64,000 nt of DNA from Haberlea rhodopensis. Its lineage: Eukaryota; Streptophyta; Magnoliopsida; Lamiales; Gesneriaceae. The notes under the pieces are model-generated. The model worked only from the letters and a program-made list of their open reading frames with translations. It was not told the origin of the DNA and searched no databases. The stretch is from assembly GCA_907163345.1 (NCBI GenBank), contig CAJQUN010000003.1, positions 30,891,879 through 30,955,878 on the forward strand, given 5' to 3'. The position numbers and the translations under genes are program-made. This document shows, one piece after another, positions 1 through 11,021 of this stretch (position 1 is its first letter; the number at the start of each line of letters is the position of its first letter).

Positions 1-206
1 GTGGTTCTTCAATATTATCAAGTAACAATGTAGTGACATTATAACTTTGCCATGCCTTTGTTACATTGCCGTTTTATTAGTGTGATTATATTTTGATGTT
101 GTTTGTTGCGTTTTAGCATATTTGTTTCAGTTATGCATATGTGTCAATATACTTGACTGTTAGCATGTACTTTTTACAGCAGCAGGACATCAATTGCGTA
201 ATCTCT

Positions 207-1214
207 ATGGAAAGTGGTGCAACGGCGGGTAGCGGTGTAGGTAAAGGCAATAAAGCAGATAAGACCAGACGTTGCTGGACTGAACGTGAAGAAGAGGTGC
301 TAATACATGCTCTAAAAGAGGCTACAACTCATGGTTGGAAAAGCGAAAATGGATTTCGTGCTGGGTACTTGGGCTTTTTAGAACATCGGATGAAGGCTAC
401 ATTCCCCGATACCAATTATATGGCAATCCAAATATTAATTCAAAAGTCCACGTGTGGAAGAAAATGTATGGTCCAGTGTCTACCATATTAAGCAAAAGTG
501 GTGTTGGGTGGAACGACACCGAGAAAACAGTTGAAGCTTCAAATGAGGCGTGGGAAGCTATTGTTAAGGTATGTCACAAAAATAACCTTTAACCATTTTG
601 ACTACGTTTTATGGTCTTATAATTATATTTTTTCGTTGTTACAGTCAGACCATAATGCACGCCCTATGAGACACAAACGGTGGATTTACTATAATGATTG
701 GTGTGAAATATTTGGAAATGACCGTGCAACGGGTGATAAGGCTGAGAACTTTGCATCGGCTGTGAGGGATGTGCTGAACATGAATGTTGAAGTACCTCAT
801 AATAATGAAGTAGGGCTCGAAGATTTGCTTCAGGATCACGAGGGAGCTGGTGAGTCTATGTCTGTTTCGCTTACACCAGTATCAAAACCAACTGGTGGTG
901 CAAAGCCAAAGGGAAAAAAGCGCAAAGAAGTGGATGATAATGATGATACCATAGTGGCAGCCATAAACAATTTCGCAGAACAAACCAATCGGACAATGAC
1001 AGAACTATTCAAACAGTTATCGTCAGACGATAAGATAACAAATGCACAAGAGGCTGTGATGGAAGCCATGCGAACAATACCGGAGCTCACAGACGACGAG
1101 AAATTTATTGTGGCGGAGTTGTTGGTTGATAACCATAATAAGTTGTTACTTTTTTTACGATTCGGTCATTCTGGGAGGTTGAACCTAGCAAGGAGGCTTT
1201 TGCAAGGTGGTTAG
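207..1214 (+). pseudogene. Myb/SANT-like DNA-binding protein (Harbinger accessory type), frameshifted
   Basis: Exon 1 runs 207-568 (donor GTATGT) and exon 2 runs 645-1214 (acceptor TTACAG). The ATG at 207 opens a Myb/SANT-like domain with the motif RCWTEREEEVLIHALKEA, then HVWKKMYGP and GVGWNDTEKTVEA, and in exon 2 HKRWIYYNDWCEIFGNDRATG, the characteristic second half of this plant family. A basic, probably nuclear-targeting stretch (KPKGKKRKE) and a helical C-terminus follow. Near base 424 the frame changes between the two domain halves, consistent with loss of one base in an A-run, so exon 1 ends early in its own frame at 491. In Harbinger elements such proteins bind transposon ends and help the transposase enter the nucleus. 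Here the copy is probably inactive unless the frameshift is a sequencing error. Confidence 0.75.
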
Positions 1215-1783
1215 AAATCAGTATAACCACAAAGGTGTGCTTTTGATATATTGTAGTGGGGTAATGATTATTCTGCTAAGTTTTCTTGTTTTGTGAATGT
1301 TTTGATGAAAAATGTGAAAGGGTTATGGATGTATTCTATTATTATTGTAAGTTGACATTTGCAACATTTGGAAACTCAATCATATTTTGCAATGTATTTT
1401 GGTATCATGGTGCTTAAATGGTGGTTTTTTATTGTTTTATCATAACTAATATTTTGCTTGGATAGGTGATATAATTGTGCTGACATTGTTGTTGTTTTAT
1501 TCTAAAAAAAAAAAATTTATTGTTGTTTTTGTGATATGTTCCTTTTAAGTACTTTGTATCCAATTCTGGTTATATTCAAGAAACTTCGACGTTAAGCGGC
1601 AGTGAAGATAATGGTGTCACTGAAGATGATTTTAACACACATATATATAAATAAATGAAGAAGTGCAAAATAACCACCTATTGCATATCATAGCCACCTA
1701 TTACGTATCATATTACATGAAGAAGTACAAAATAACCAAAAGGGTGGTCTCAAAACTAACATATATTTCAAGCACAACAATAA
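1215..1783. other. Non-coding interior between two converging transposon genes
   Basis: This AT-rich stretch separates the plus-strand Myb/SANT gene from the minus-strand exon ending at 1784. It presumably holds both 3' untranslated regions. I see no further coding frame or repeat in it apart from short A/T runs. Confidence 0.4.
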
Positions 1784-2131
1784 TTATCCCCTGGAATCGT
1801 CCGACGTATCAAGTACGATTACAGAAGTTTCACGCTTCTTCTTACTGCCATGAGCACTCTCCGAAGGACGCTTTTTCGAGCCTTTGGGCGTTGGTGTGCT
1901 CACCTTGTAGTATTCATCAGCGTATGGGTCGATCCACATTGTCTTTGTGGGTGATTTTTCCATAGCGCTACCACCACCAACATCACCTTTAAGTGTTCCT
2001 TTAGGTGACTCCATAACTTCAACAACAGCTTTGCTATCATCATCCGAAGAAATGGTGATGACTTCTACTTTAGTCTTGCTGTTTACAGATTCCTGAGATA
2101 GGAAATGGAAACTCACGGACATGATATTAAC
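1784..2131 (-). CDS. Terminal exon of an unknown transposon-borne gene with two SUMO-interaction-like motifs
   Basis: The exon starts after a good acceptor (TTTGTGCAG, ending at 2132) and stops at 1784-1786; an internal ATG lies at 2120-2122. It encodes about 115 residues with two hydrophobic cores each followed by acidic residues: VEVITISSDDD near the start and SVIVLDTSDDS at the very end. These resemble SUMO-interaction motifs. Between them lie basic clusters (KGSKKRP, GSKKKR) that could be a nuclear localisation signal, and the peptide MWIDPYADEYYKV, which I do not recognise. A plausible upstream exon lies at 9230-9278 (acceptor TTTCAG, donor GTATGC), and another ends near 9024; the Gypsy insertion now separates these from this exon. 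No catalytic domain is visible. The exon assignment rests on splice signals only. Confidence 0.4.
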   Translation of the reverse strand, partial: VNIMSVSFHFLSQESVNSKTKVEVITISSDDDSKAVVEVMESPKGTLKGDVGGGSAMEKSPTKTMWIDPYADEYYKVSTPTPKGSKKRPSESAHGSKKKRETSVIVLDTSDDSRG

Positions 2132-2301
2132 CTGCACAAATATTGGGAGTTAATTGTGAAATTCTTTCAGTAGAATACAAGAATGAGAAATATACAAGGG
2201 GCCTTTAAATAGAATATAACAATGCATTAACTTCAACTAATCTACCAAATTTAATAGCATGTCAATCAATCAAAGTTCAATGTGATGGTTTGGATAATAT
2301 A

Positions 2302-3962
2302 TGTGATGACCCCAAATTTTGCCTTGCCCCAAATTATGTTAGTCATTCAATGGACTTGCCCAAATCTTGTCATTCAATGATATTAAGTACTTAACACAAA
2401 TCTTGCCACCATCAAATCCCATTCAACCACCATTCAATCCCATTCAATACAATATAATGACATTTAATGGCTTACTTAAATCATGCCATTAGATTGCCTA
2501 AGTTTGTAATTTTTAATAAATTCTTCTACATTACCCATTGATTATCACATTCATTACTTACTCAATTATGAAATGTCATGACCACTCAATTTGCCTATTC
2601 AAGTGCATTTTTTCAATCTTGATTAGTCATTCATCTCCTTGCTAAAATTATAAACTAAATGGCTAGGATTTATGATCAACTTAAATGTCTCTAAATCATG
2701 CTCCTAAACTAAAGATGATGACTCCATATATTCATCCCATTAATAACCCCAACTCATGACCCATAAATCCTCCCCACTTAATTGCCTCCCATTGATGACC
2801 CCAACTCACGCCCCTCAATCCTCCCTACTTAAATGCCTCCCAATTACATTAACATCATCCACTTATCATACACTTAAGTCTTGCCATTAGGAGCCAACAT
2901 AAAGGATATAAATTGGAGTACACCTCCCCACATTAAAATCACACTACATCTTGTCAAGAAAAGACTACTCTACACTTAGCATTTTTCGAGAATCATACAC
3001 TACACACACACAAATATTTCGAAAACTTACAAGGAATAGAGGAGGAGATTTTCACCATTTTCTCAACCCGAATCTCATCTCAACGTGCTTCGACGGTAAG
3101 TGGGCTCTTGTTATATATTCATTTCGTTTTTGAAAAATGATAAGTATGTTTTGAAACCTCAATCGATTATGTGAATTATGTTGAATATGAAATTATGATG
3201 TTTTGATGAAAATTATATTTTTGAAGCACTTTAAATATCGAAATCCAATTGGTGGGAATTCCGAGTTCTGTTTCTGTTTCTGACCCTGATGCGGTGGGAT
3301 TATAACCGACATTCTGACCTGATATGGTGGTTAACCGTTGTTCTGGAAAGTCCAGACCCTTTATTCGTGGGTGATCCGATGTTCTGACCTTATCTCTAGG
3401 AGGGTTAAGTCTAGAGAACTGATATCAGTACCAGGAGGAAATTAGAGGATTTAATGTGCTTTACGTATATGACAAATATTTCCGATATGACATGTTCTGT
3501 TCTGGCTCTGATTAGAGCAACTCTGTTAAGTTTATGTTTCAGTATTCATATCAGTTTATGCTCCGATTCTAATATATATTTTGGAAAAATTATGAAAAAG
3601 TATTATATTGTCACATCGATTGGCCCCCGCTTGCTGGGTGTTTTTCCCAAACACTCACCCACTTACCTCCCCTCCCAGACAAAGTCGAACGAGAAGAGAT
3701 CGAGGAAGAAAGAGAAGAACAATTCTGGGGATGGTGATCCATGAGGAGTCTTCAAGAAGATTTACTATATTTATTTACGCTTCCGCAACTTTTATTAAAT
3801 TCGAGACAATTGTATTTCGTATTTGCAATTGTAATGACAATTTATTGATTTTGGAATAAATAGACTGGTTTTATCATAGATCTGTACACGAGGCTTGTTG
3901 TATCCGAATATCATGTTTGGATTCAACGCCGGTGTTATTGACCCCGGTTTCGGGGCGTGACA
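2302..3962 (+). repeat. 5' LTR of the Gypsy element
   Basis: A 1661-bp copy bounded by TG and CA, nearly identical to 7282-8942. It contains a short hairpin-like stretch (GTGTTT, CCC, AAACAC) near 3640. Small open frames inside it recur at the same places in the 3' LTR and are not genes. Confidence 0.95.
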
Positions 3963-3968
3963 TTTTAG

Positions 3969-3980
3969 TGGTATCAGAGC
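3969..3980 (+). other. Primer-binding site, initiator tRNA-Met
   Basis: TGGTATCAGAGC lies six bases inside the end of the 5' LTR. It is the standard plant primer-binding site complementary to the 3' end of initiator methionine tRNA, where reverse transcription starts. Confidence 0.92.
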
Positions 3981-5271
3981 AAAACCAGATTCCATGATCC
4001 CGCTGGGAAAAGATTTTTGGTTGATATAAATCAACCGAATTATGAATCCCGAATCTAATAGACAACTGATTAAAATCAAAAATCAGTTGGAATCCAAAAT
4101 CTGAAAATAATATTATTTTAAAAAAAAACCTAGATCTAGAATACTGCCGCCAGCACAGCCGCCTCCAGCCGCACCACCACCGCTCGGTACCAGTAAATTG
4201 ATCCACCACTGTGACCGCCTACTTCCGACGAGGCCACGACCCAAATCTCTGATCGAACTGACAACTTTTCATGCCTAAATTACGATCGGAACTCGCGCAC
4301 CCCAAACCCGTCCATTTTCCGATCTCGCACCATAGACCACTGACCGACTATATCAACCCACCACCATGATCGTATTCATCAGACAAGAAAAAGCCCTCTG
4401 TCAATTGCAAAAATCGTTCACTGTTAGATGAACAATCACCGATCAAATTCTCGCCCTTAAGAACCCTAATTCAGCCGAAATTTAAGCCTTCGATTTTTTA
4501 CCCATAGAAACATAATTTTTAAATCCGATCTGGAGTAATGATCCAATTATCATCCTTAATAAAAGCCCTATAAGAAATCGGTTTCACAAATTAAGAAAAG
4601 TGTCCAATTTTGAGCCTAAACATACGCCCTAGAACCCTAACTTCCCCAATAAGTCGATTCTCGATTTTCTCATCAATCCGAACGCCAATTCCAAATTAAA
4701 TTTGGGTTTATGATGCATATTTCATGCCTAACAAAAACCCTATATCCAATCGAAATCACAAACAAGAGAAGATGCTCAATTTCTGGATCATGTATCTCGC
4801 CCCTAGAACCCTAAAATTTCGAAATTCCCATATTTGATTTTTCAATCAATTCGAATACCATTACCAAATTACTTCTGGGTTATTAATCCCGTTAGCATTT
4901 CAATCCAAAGCCCTATGAAAATTTTGAATTCCAATAATTTAACATCGAGTAATTTCGAATCGAAATTGCTCCCCAAGAACCCTAATGGGCGAAAAATTTC
5001 ACTACCGATTTTATCCATCATTCGAACACTAAAATCCAATTAATTTTAGGATCTCACTCAAAATCATGCCAGAAATAAAAGCCCTCTTCTAATTTTAAAT
5101 TCCAATCTACGATTTATGACGAAATTCAAAACCCTAATTCCAGCTTTATGAACCCTTAAAAAAAATCAAAATAATTTTTATGATTCCGTCATACTATTAA
5201 CCCTTACAATTTTAAAAAAAATATATAAATTATTACTTTAAGTTTTTAATTGGACAAAACTCTATCCCTAA
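3981..5271 (+). other. Long leader of the Gypsy element with repeated AACCCTAA motifs
   Basis: About 1.3 kb between the primer-binding site and the first ORF. It is made of degenerate, similar blocks in which AACCCTAA recurs near 4462, 4632, 4807, 4979 and 5130. The blocks share phrases such as GCCCTAGAACCC. No long reading frame is present. The motif equals the plant telo-box, which in some promoters raises expression in dividing cells; whether it acts here is unknown. Confidence 0.6.
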
Positions 5272-5750
5272 TTGAGATTAGGTGATGTCGAACCGAGCAC
5301 GACCGCTAGGATCCGTCGTTTGGGGCAGGAGATGGAACAATCCAAGGAGTCCATAGCAGAGCTTCTAGAGTTTATGGACCATTTGTACGGAGAGGTACAA
5401 CGGTTTGCCTATTATGACAACCGAACTGAGGAAGATGTCAACGGAGCTAAATAGGAGATCATGAGGCTCACCGATCTCCGTAGAGCTGATATTGATAGAA
5501 TTCAAACCATCGCAAACCAAAGTGAGAACCTCCAGCAGGAATACGATACCGGTCGAGTGCTAAGAGAGGCTAGGATTATGGCCCTCGAGATGCAAATCAA
5601 AGAGCTCACAGAGACAAACCATGGGTGGTTGCAATATCTCGAAGAGCTGCATGGGTCCTCAACAACATGCAAGAGGAGGAAAACCTCGAGATAGATCCAG
5701 TAGAAGAAGATGATGATGAGGAAGTCGGAGATAGAGACATTATCGATTAG
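5272..5750 (+). pseudogene. Leader ORF upstream of gag: coiled-coil protein with acidic tail, broken
   Basis: An open frame begins near 5272 and encodes charged, helical sequence (RRLGQEMEQSKESIAELLEF; later ALEMQIKELTETNHGWLQ) typical of a coiled coil. A TAG interrupts it at 5452-5454, after which the same frame reopens. Near 5650 a one-base shift changes the frame, and the second frame then gives a strongly acidic tail (DPVEEDDDEEVGDRD) ending at the TAG at 5748-5750. The matching coding character on both sides suggests a once intact protein of about 160 residues ahead of gag. I do not recognise it. It is not a usual Gypsy domain and could be a lineage-specific accessory ORF or an N-terminal part of Gag. 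Confidence 0.5.
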
Positions 5751-5972
5751 TTTAAAAGCTGTGTGTTAATAAAATATTACATATTGCAATTTAATAAGAA
5801 TATTAAGAATCCTTAGTATTTTATTAATTTCATTTGAATTCATTGGAAACCTTATTCAACTATCAATAAAATTATTTTATTTTATTCAAAGTTGTCTCCA
5901 ATTTTTCTATCTCGAACATACACTTGTTATACCATTGCGCAACAATCTTAGAGAGTTACGAATTTGTAGGAA

Positions 5973-7240
5973 ATGGCCGGTCGACCTATTCGTAACAATC
6001 GAAACCCCAACTACGCAGTTCCTCCTAACACTAATGAGGAGAGAACGGATGGAGACCAGAATCCTCCACCTCCACCGTCACAACCCCGAGGGTGGGTCTG
6101 AGCCTCGAAGACTTGATGACAATAGCCACCATTGTGGCTACAACACTACAAGGCATGGGTAACCCTGCTAACAACCAGCCACAACTGCATCCTGCCTCAC
6201 CTCCACAAGGAGTCAAGTACCATTATGAGTCTCTTCATAAGAACAGGGTTCCGACATTTGATGGCAACCCAGATCCCGAAATGGCTCAGAATTGGCTTAA
6301 GCAAATAGAAAATCACCATAGACTGCTGGAAGTACCTGGAAACATCAAGGTTGAAATCACAACATCATTTCTCATTGATCAGGCGGGTAAATGGTGGGAA
6401 AACGTGTCACCATTGATGGCAGAAACAGGACCAATCACTTGGCAAAGGTTCCGAAACACATTCCTAAAGCAATATTTCCCAGCAGCCGTGCAAATTCAGA
6501 AGCTGCGAGAGTTCGAGCACTTGATACAGACTACTGACATGTCGGTGGTAGAATATACCTCAAAGTTCAACTCTCTAGGAACTTATGCACCAACCATTAT
6601 GGCAGATGAGACCCTGAAACTACATCGCTTCAGGAATGTGTTAAACAGTCGTATCCAATCTGCCCTCGCAATCTATGAAACCACAAACTTTGGAGACTTA
6701 ATGGGAGCAGCCATCAGGGCTGAAGCGGATATACGACGTCGTGAAGAGGAATTTAAGCGCAAGCGACCTACCCTTAGCCAACACGCTGCCATTGGTCAGG
6801 ATTTCAAACGACCAAACCAATCCAATAATCAGCAAGAGGGACGCATATCCACCCCATTCAATCAAAGGATTCCAAAATGTCGGACTTGTGACTTCGTACA
6901 TACCGGTGAATGTCATAGAAAGACTGGAGCTTGCTTTCAATGTGGGAAGTTCGGACATAAAATTGCCGATTGTCCTGAAGTCGAGAAAATGAGGACAAGT
7001 TCAGGAAATAGTGCCCCTCCAAACAAGCCAATGGTGAACAAACCAAATGCTCGGCTCTATGCCATAACCCAAGAGAAAACAGAGGCCATGAACCAAGCCA
7101 TGGCAGGTACCATTTTATTAAACAAATTTCCAGAATATGCATTGCTTGATTGTGGTGTCACGCATTCATTATATCCAAGTGGTTCTGAGGAACTAGCCCT
7201 TAAGCCATATATACCCTTATCTTTGCTAAGGTCAAATTGA
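5973..7240 (+). pseudogene. Gypsy gag with CCHC zinc knuckle and start of protease, frameshifted at its N-terminus
   Basis: The likely original start is the ATG at 5973 (MAGRPIRNNRN). That frame stops at 6099 after a proline-rich segment, and the main Gag frame opens from about 6092, a one-base shift. The main frame has the Retrotrans_gag region with VPTFDGNPDPEMAQNWLKQI, FLIDQAGKWWENV and FRNTFLKQYFP, then a zinc knuckle CFQCGKFGHKIADC. It ends with an aspartic protease start, LLDCGVTHSLYPSG, where the usual catalytic DSG reads DCG. The frame closes at 7240 soon after, where pol has been deleted. Gag forms the virus-like particle that packages element RNA. Confidence 0.85.
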
Positions 7241-7268
7241 CTCAAGTTTCGAGGACGAAACTTTCAAT

Positions 7269-7281
7269 AAGGATGGAGGGA
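7269..7281 (+). other. Polypurine tract of the Gypsy element
   Basis: AAGGATGGAGGGA lies directly before the 3' LTR and is the expected primer for plus-strand DNA synthesis. Confidence 0.85.
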
Positions 7282-8942
7282 TGTGATGACCCCAAATTTT
7301 GCCTTGCCCCAAATTATGTTAGTCATTCAATGGACTTGCCCAAATCTTGTCATTCAATGATATTAAGTGCTTAACACAAATCTTGCCACCATCAAATCAC
7401 ATCAACCACCATTCAATCGCATTCAATACAATATAATGACATTTAATGGCTTACTTAAATCATGCCATTAGATTGCCTAAGTTTGTAATTTTTAATAAAT
7501 TCTTCTACATTACCCATTGATTATCACATTCATTACTTACTCAATTATGAAATGTCATGACCACTCAATTTGCCTATTCAAGTGCATTTTTCCAATCTTG
7601 ATTAGTCATTCATCTCCTTGCTAAAATTATAAACTAAATGGCTAGGATTTATGATCAACTTAAATGTCTCTAAATCATGCTCCTAAACTAAAGATGATGA
7701 CTCCATATATTCATCCCATTAATAACCCCAACTCATGACCCATCAATCCTCCCCACTTAATTGCCTCCCATTGATGACCCCAACTCATGCCCCTCAATCC
7801 TCCCTACTTAAATGCCTCCCAATTACATTAACACCATCCACTTATCATCCACTTAAGTCTTGCCATTAGGAGCCAACATAAAGGATCTAAATTGGAGTAC
7901 ACCTCCCCACATTAAAATCACACTACATCTTGTCAAGAAAAGACTACTCTACACTTAGCATTTTTCAAGAATCATACACTACACACACACAAATATTTCG
8001 AAAACTTACAAGGAATAGAGGAGGAGATTTTCACCATTTTCTCAACCCGAATCTCATCTCAACGTGCTTCAACGGTAAGTGGGCTCTTGTTATATATTCA
8101 TTTTGTTTTTGAAAAATGATAAGTATGTTTTGAAACCTCAATCGATTATGTGAATTATGTTGAAACTATGAAATTATGATGTTTTGATGAAAATTATATT
8201 TTTGAAGCACTTTAAATATCGAAATCCAATTGGTGGGAATTCCGAGTTCTGTTTCTGTTTCTGACCCTGATGCGGTGGGATTATAACCGACATTCTGACC
8301 TGATACGGTGGTTAGCCGTTGTTCTGGAAAGTCCAGACCCTTTATTCGTGGGTGATCCGATGTTTGACCTTATCTCTAGGAGGGTTAAGTCTAGAGAACT
8401 GATATCAGTACCAGGAGGAAATTAGAGGATTTAATGTGCTTTACGTATATGACAAATATTTGTGATATGACATGTTCTGTTCTGGCTCTGATTAGAGCAA
8501 CTCTGTTAAGTTTATGTTTCAGTATTCATATCAGTTTATGCTCCGATTATAATATATATTTTGGAAAAATTATGAAAAAGTATTATATTGTCACATCGAT
8601 TGGCCCCCGCTTGCTGGGTGTTTTTCCCAAACACTCACCCCCTTACATCCCCTCCCAGACAAAGTCGAACGAGAAGAGATCGAGGAAGAAAGAGAAGAAC
8701 AATTCTGGGGATGGTGATCCATGAGGAGTCTTCAAGAAGATTTACTATATTTATTTACGCTTCCGCAACTTTTATTAAATTCGAGACAATTGTATTTCGT
8801 ATTTGCAATTGTAATGACAATTTATTGATTTTGGAATAAATAGACTGGTTTTATCATAGATCTGTACACGAGGCTTGTTGTATCCGAATATCATGTTTGG
8901 ATTCAACGCCGGTGTTATTGACCCCGGTTTCGGGGCGTGACA
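7282..8942 (+). repeat. 3' LTR of the Gypsy element
   Basis: The second 1661-bp LTR copy, ending in TGACA, directly followed by the target duplication ATATA. It differs from the 5' copy by scattered substitutions and a few compensating 1-2 base indels. Confidence 0.95.
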
Positions 8943-9565
8943 ATATAGGCAACAGTCTTTAACACCTACAATTATGACACAACATTAATGATGCAAATAC
9001 AAGTTGTTGGTTAGAAGTGTTACCTTGCATAATTGACTATAGTATGAGAACCACAAACATTTCAGATGCTGTTGTAAATTGTACTCCTAAATATGACGCA
9101 AGCTTAACATATTCTCAAATACTGAAATCGAATGCAAATATTCATATAATTCAAAATATTCTCCCCATGTACAAATAGTCACAAACACCAACAGAAACCT
9201 TTGAATAGCTGTAGAGGGAGCATGCATACCTTTATCCTGGACTGTCCACTATATTGTCCAACTGTATCTTCATCACAACTGAAATTTCATTGTTCGATAA
9301 ATGAAAGAAATGGAAACTAATTCTAACTTTTAATATTAAATTAAGTTTCAGAGTCTAATATAATTTCATAGTAGATATACAACTAACAAGATACAAAGCA
9401 AAAGAACATTACAAACCCAAACATATTGTTATATTCTTCAGAAAATAGCATTAATACCATTTCTATAACAGTCCAGCTTCCAATTTTTTAACTTCACAAC
9501 ATCTACAATCCTTAACATGCCATTGCACAAACATAATAACAAAACGCGAATCAAATGACATTATA
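8943..9565. other. Transposon interior with candidate minus-strand exons
   Basis: This piece of the host transposon continues the sequence that ends at 2301. On the minus strand a good exon candidate lies at 9230-9278 (acceptor TTTCAG, donor GTATGC, open frame), and another open stretch ends near 9024 before GTAACA. They would belong to the gene whose last exon is at 1784-2131. No domain is recognisable in them. Confidence 0.3.
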
Positions 9566-9874
9566 TTACATGGAACCAACAATAATAAGTGTTATTAACA
9601 ACAAAACAGAAAATAATGCGCAGATGCATCCAAAGCAACAACAAACTAGTTCCCCGGAGAACGGTGTTTGAAAGTTTTCTTTCTTTCCAAATGTATGTTC
9701 ATTGTTCAGGTGACCAGTTTGTGCGCCAGAGGATGCGTGGTTTGTGTGTGTGTTCCTCTTCGTTGTGTTACTAGTACACGAAGAATTTCGCTGCTCGCAA
9801 TTTGAACCACTGCCAATTTCAAACGCTGGTTCATTTTCATGTACATTTTTTGCAATGTACTCATCGTACCAAAG
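9566..9874 (-). pseudogene. GRF zinc-finger/membrane-anchor protein, 3' part (cut by Copia insertion)
   Basis: This is the downstream half of a minus-strand gene whose upstream half is at 20250-20389. It continues the GRF zinc finger with WYDEYIAKNVHE, then a Thr/Asn/Ser-rich linker, and ends with a cysteine-rich hydrophobic segment (CCCFGCICALFSVLLLITL) that looks like a C-terminal transmembrane anchor. The stop is at 9566-9568. Counting one copy of the CAAAG target duplication, the two halves give 444 bases, an intact frame of 147 residues. The only visible lesion is the retrotransposon. Plant GRF proteins with this layout are often found near transposons; their function is poorly known. 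Confidence 0.7.
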
Positions 9875-10972
9875 TGTTAGTTCCGGACCTTATCGATGAG
9901 ATTTTAAAGATGACAAAACATATCAGACCGGATCGAGTGAAATCAGACTAACCAGATCGATCGCCCAAAACAGATCAAGCTGATAAGATGACAAAGCATA
10001 TCAGACCGGATCGATGGATTTCAGACTGACTAAATCGATGCTTTAGATCGATCTCAATCTTTATCAGATCAGAGCAGTCAAGGATACATAAAGAATGGCT
10101 CCTCAGTCTGAATCATTAACGGCTATTTATTGTAGCATTTAATGTCGTAATTAATGCTACAAAGGACCAAAGACTGAAGATTGCCATAAAAGGTAAGAAG
10201 ACAAAGAGGAGCCTACCTGACAGCCGCCGAAAGTATGAACCAGAACGGCAAGTATCCTAAAGAAGAAGACTGTAGCTTACTCAGAGTTTAAGCACAGTCA
10301 AAGTTGCACATTAAGGGAAATAATGTCGTTGGTACTTACAACTATAAAAGGATGCAACAAAAGGAATATACATGACTCTCGCTGATCAATTGAAAAACGC
10401 ACAAGAAAGCAAAACAGCACAAGCTTACAAGCTCAGAAGCTCTCGAGCTGAAATTATTCTTAAGCACGATTACTTTGTAACATTTGATCATTTAGGATCA
10501 CTGTGCGCATCTTGTGTATTCTGTGTTGAAAAATAGAAGTGAGAAACATATTGTAATTGTCAGACAGAGTGTGTCTGAGCAGATCGAGTGACTAGGAGTT
10601 TCAGACTGGTAGTGAGGTAAATCCAGCCTGAATCGGGTTTGTACAACATGATTGTATAAATCAAAGTTTTCTAGTATAAACCTTCCTTAATTGGAAGAAG
10701 GGGAGACGTAGAAGGATTACACCACCTTCGAACTTCCAGAAACATATTCTGTGTTCTTATCTTTCTGCACTCATTCTTTCATTCAAGCCATCGAGCCGCT
10801 CTTACAAATATAAACAGACCGTTCCGCATTTATACATTCAGTGGTCTGTTCTATAAAAGAGTTGATTAAGAAACAGATTTCTTTCACTAATCCCAAAGAA
10901 ATCACAAGGGATTAATTTTTACAATGAGTGTTCATTCACCCCCCCTCTAAACACTCCGGACCGATCCTAACA
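9875..10972 (+). repeat. 5' LTR of the Copia element
   Basis: A 1098-bp LTR bounded by TG and CA. Near its start, two similar blocks of about 55 bp lie in direct order (about 9908-9963 and 9986-10042), each containing CATATCAGACCGGATCGA. Such internal repeats may be regulatory. Confidence 0.95.
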
Positions 10973-10974
10973 AG

Positions 10975-10986
10975 TGGTATCAGAGC
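10975..10986 (+). other. Primer-binding site, initiator tRNA-Met
   Basis: TGGTATCAGAGC lies two bases inside the 5' LTR end, the standard site for initiator methionine tRNA. Confidence 0.93.
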
Positions 10987-11021
10987 AGGTCATCTTAATC
11001 AGCACAAAGACACTTGAGCTG

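Larger units (their letters stand above)
2302..8942 (+). mobile_element. Ty3/Gypsy LTR retrotransposon, non-autonomous (gag only), Tekay/Del-like
   Basis: Two 1661-bp LTRs (2302-3962 and 7282-8942) begin TGTGATGACC and end GGGGCGTGACA. The element is flanked by an exact 5-bp target duplication ATATA (2297-2301 and 8943-8947). A primer-binding site matching initiator tRNA-Met and a polypurine tract sit in the expected places. The 3.3-kb interior contains a long leader, a coiled-coil ORF, gag with a zinc knuckle and only the start of the protease. Reverse transcriptase, RNase H and integrase are missing; the sequence jumps from just after the protease active site to the typical 3' end of pol. 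Such gag-only elements must borrow pol proteins. About 20 substitutions separate the LTRs by eye, a little over 1%, so the insertion is recent. Confidence 0.92.

Noticed and set aside
2951..3859. Several ORFs of 60-96 codons repeated at 7930-8839
   Set aside because: They lie at corresponding places in the two LTRs of the Gypsy element and have no domain; they are by-products of the repeat.
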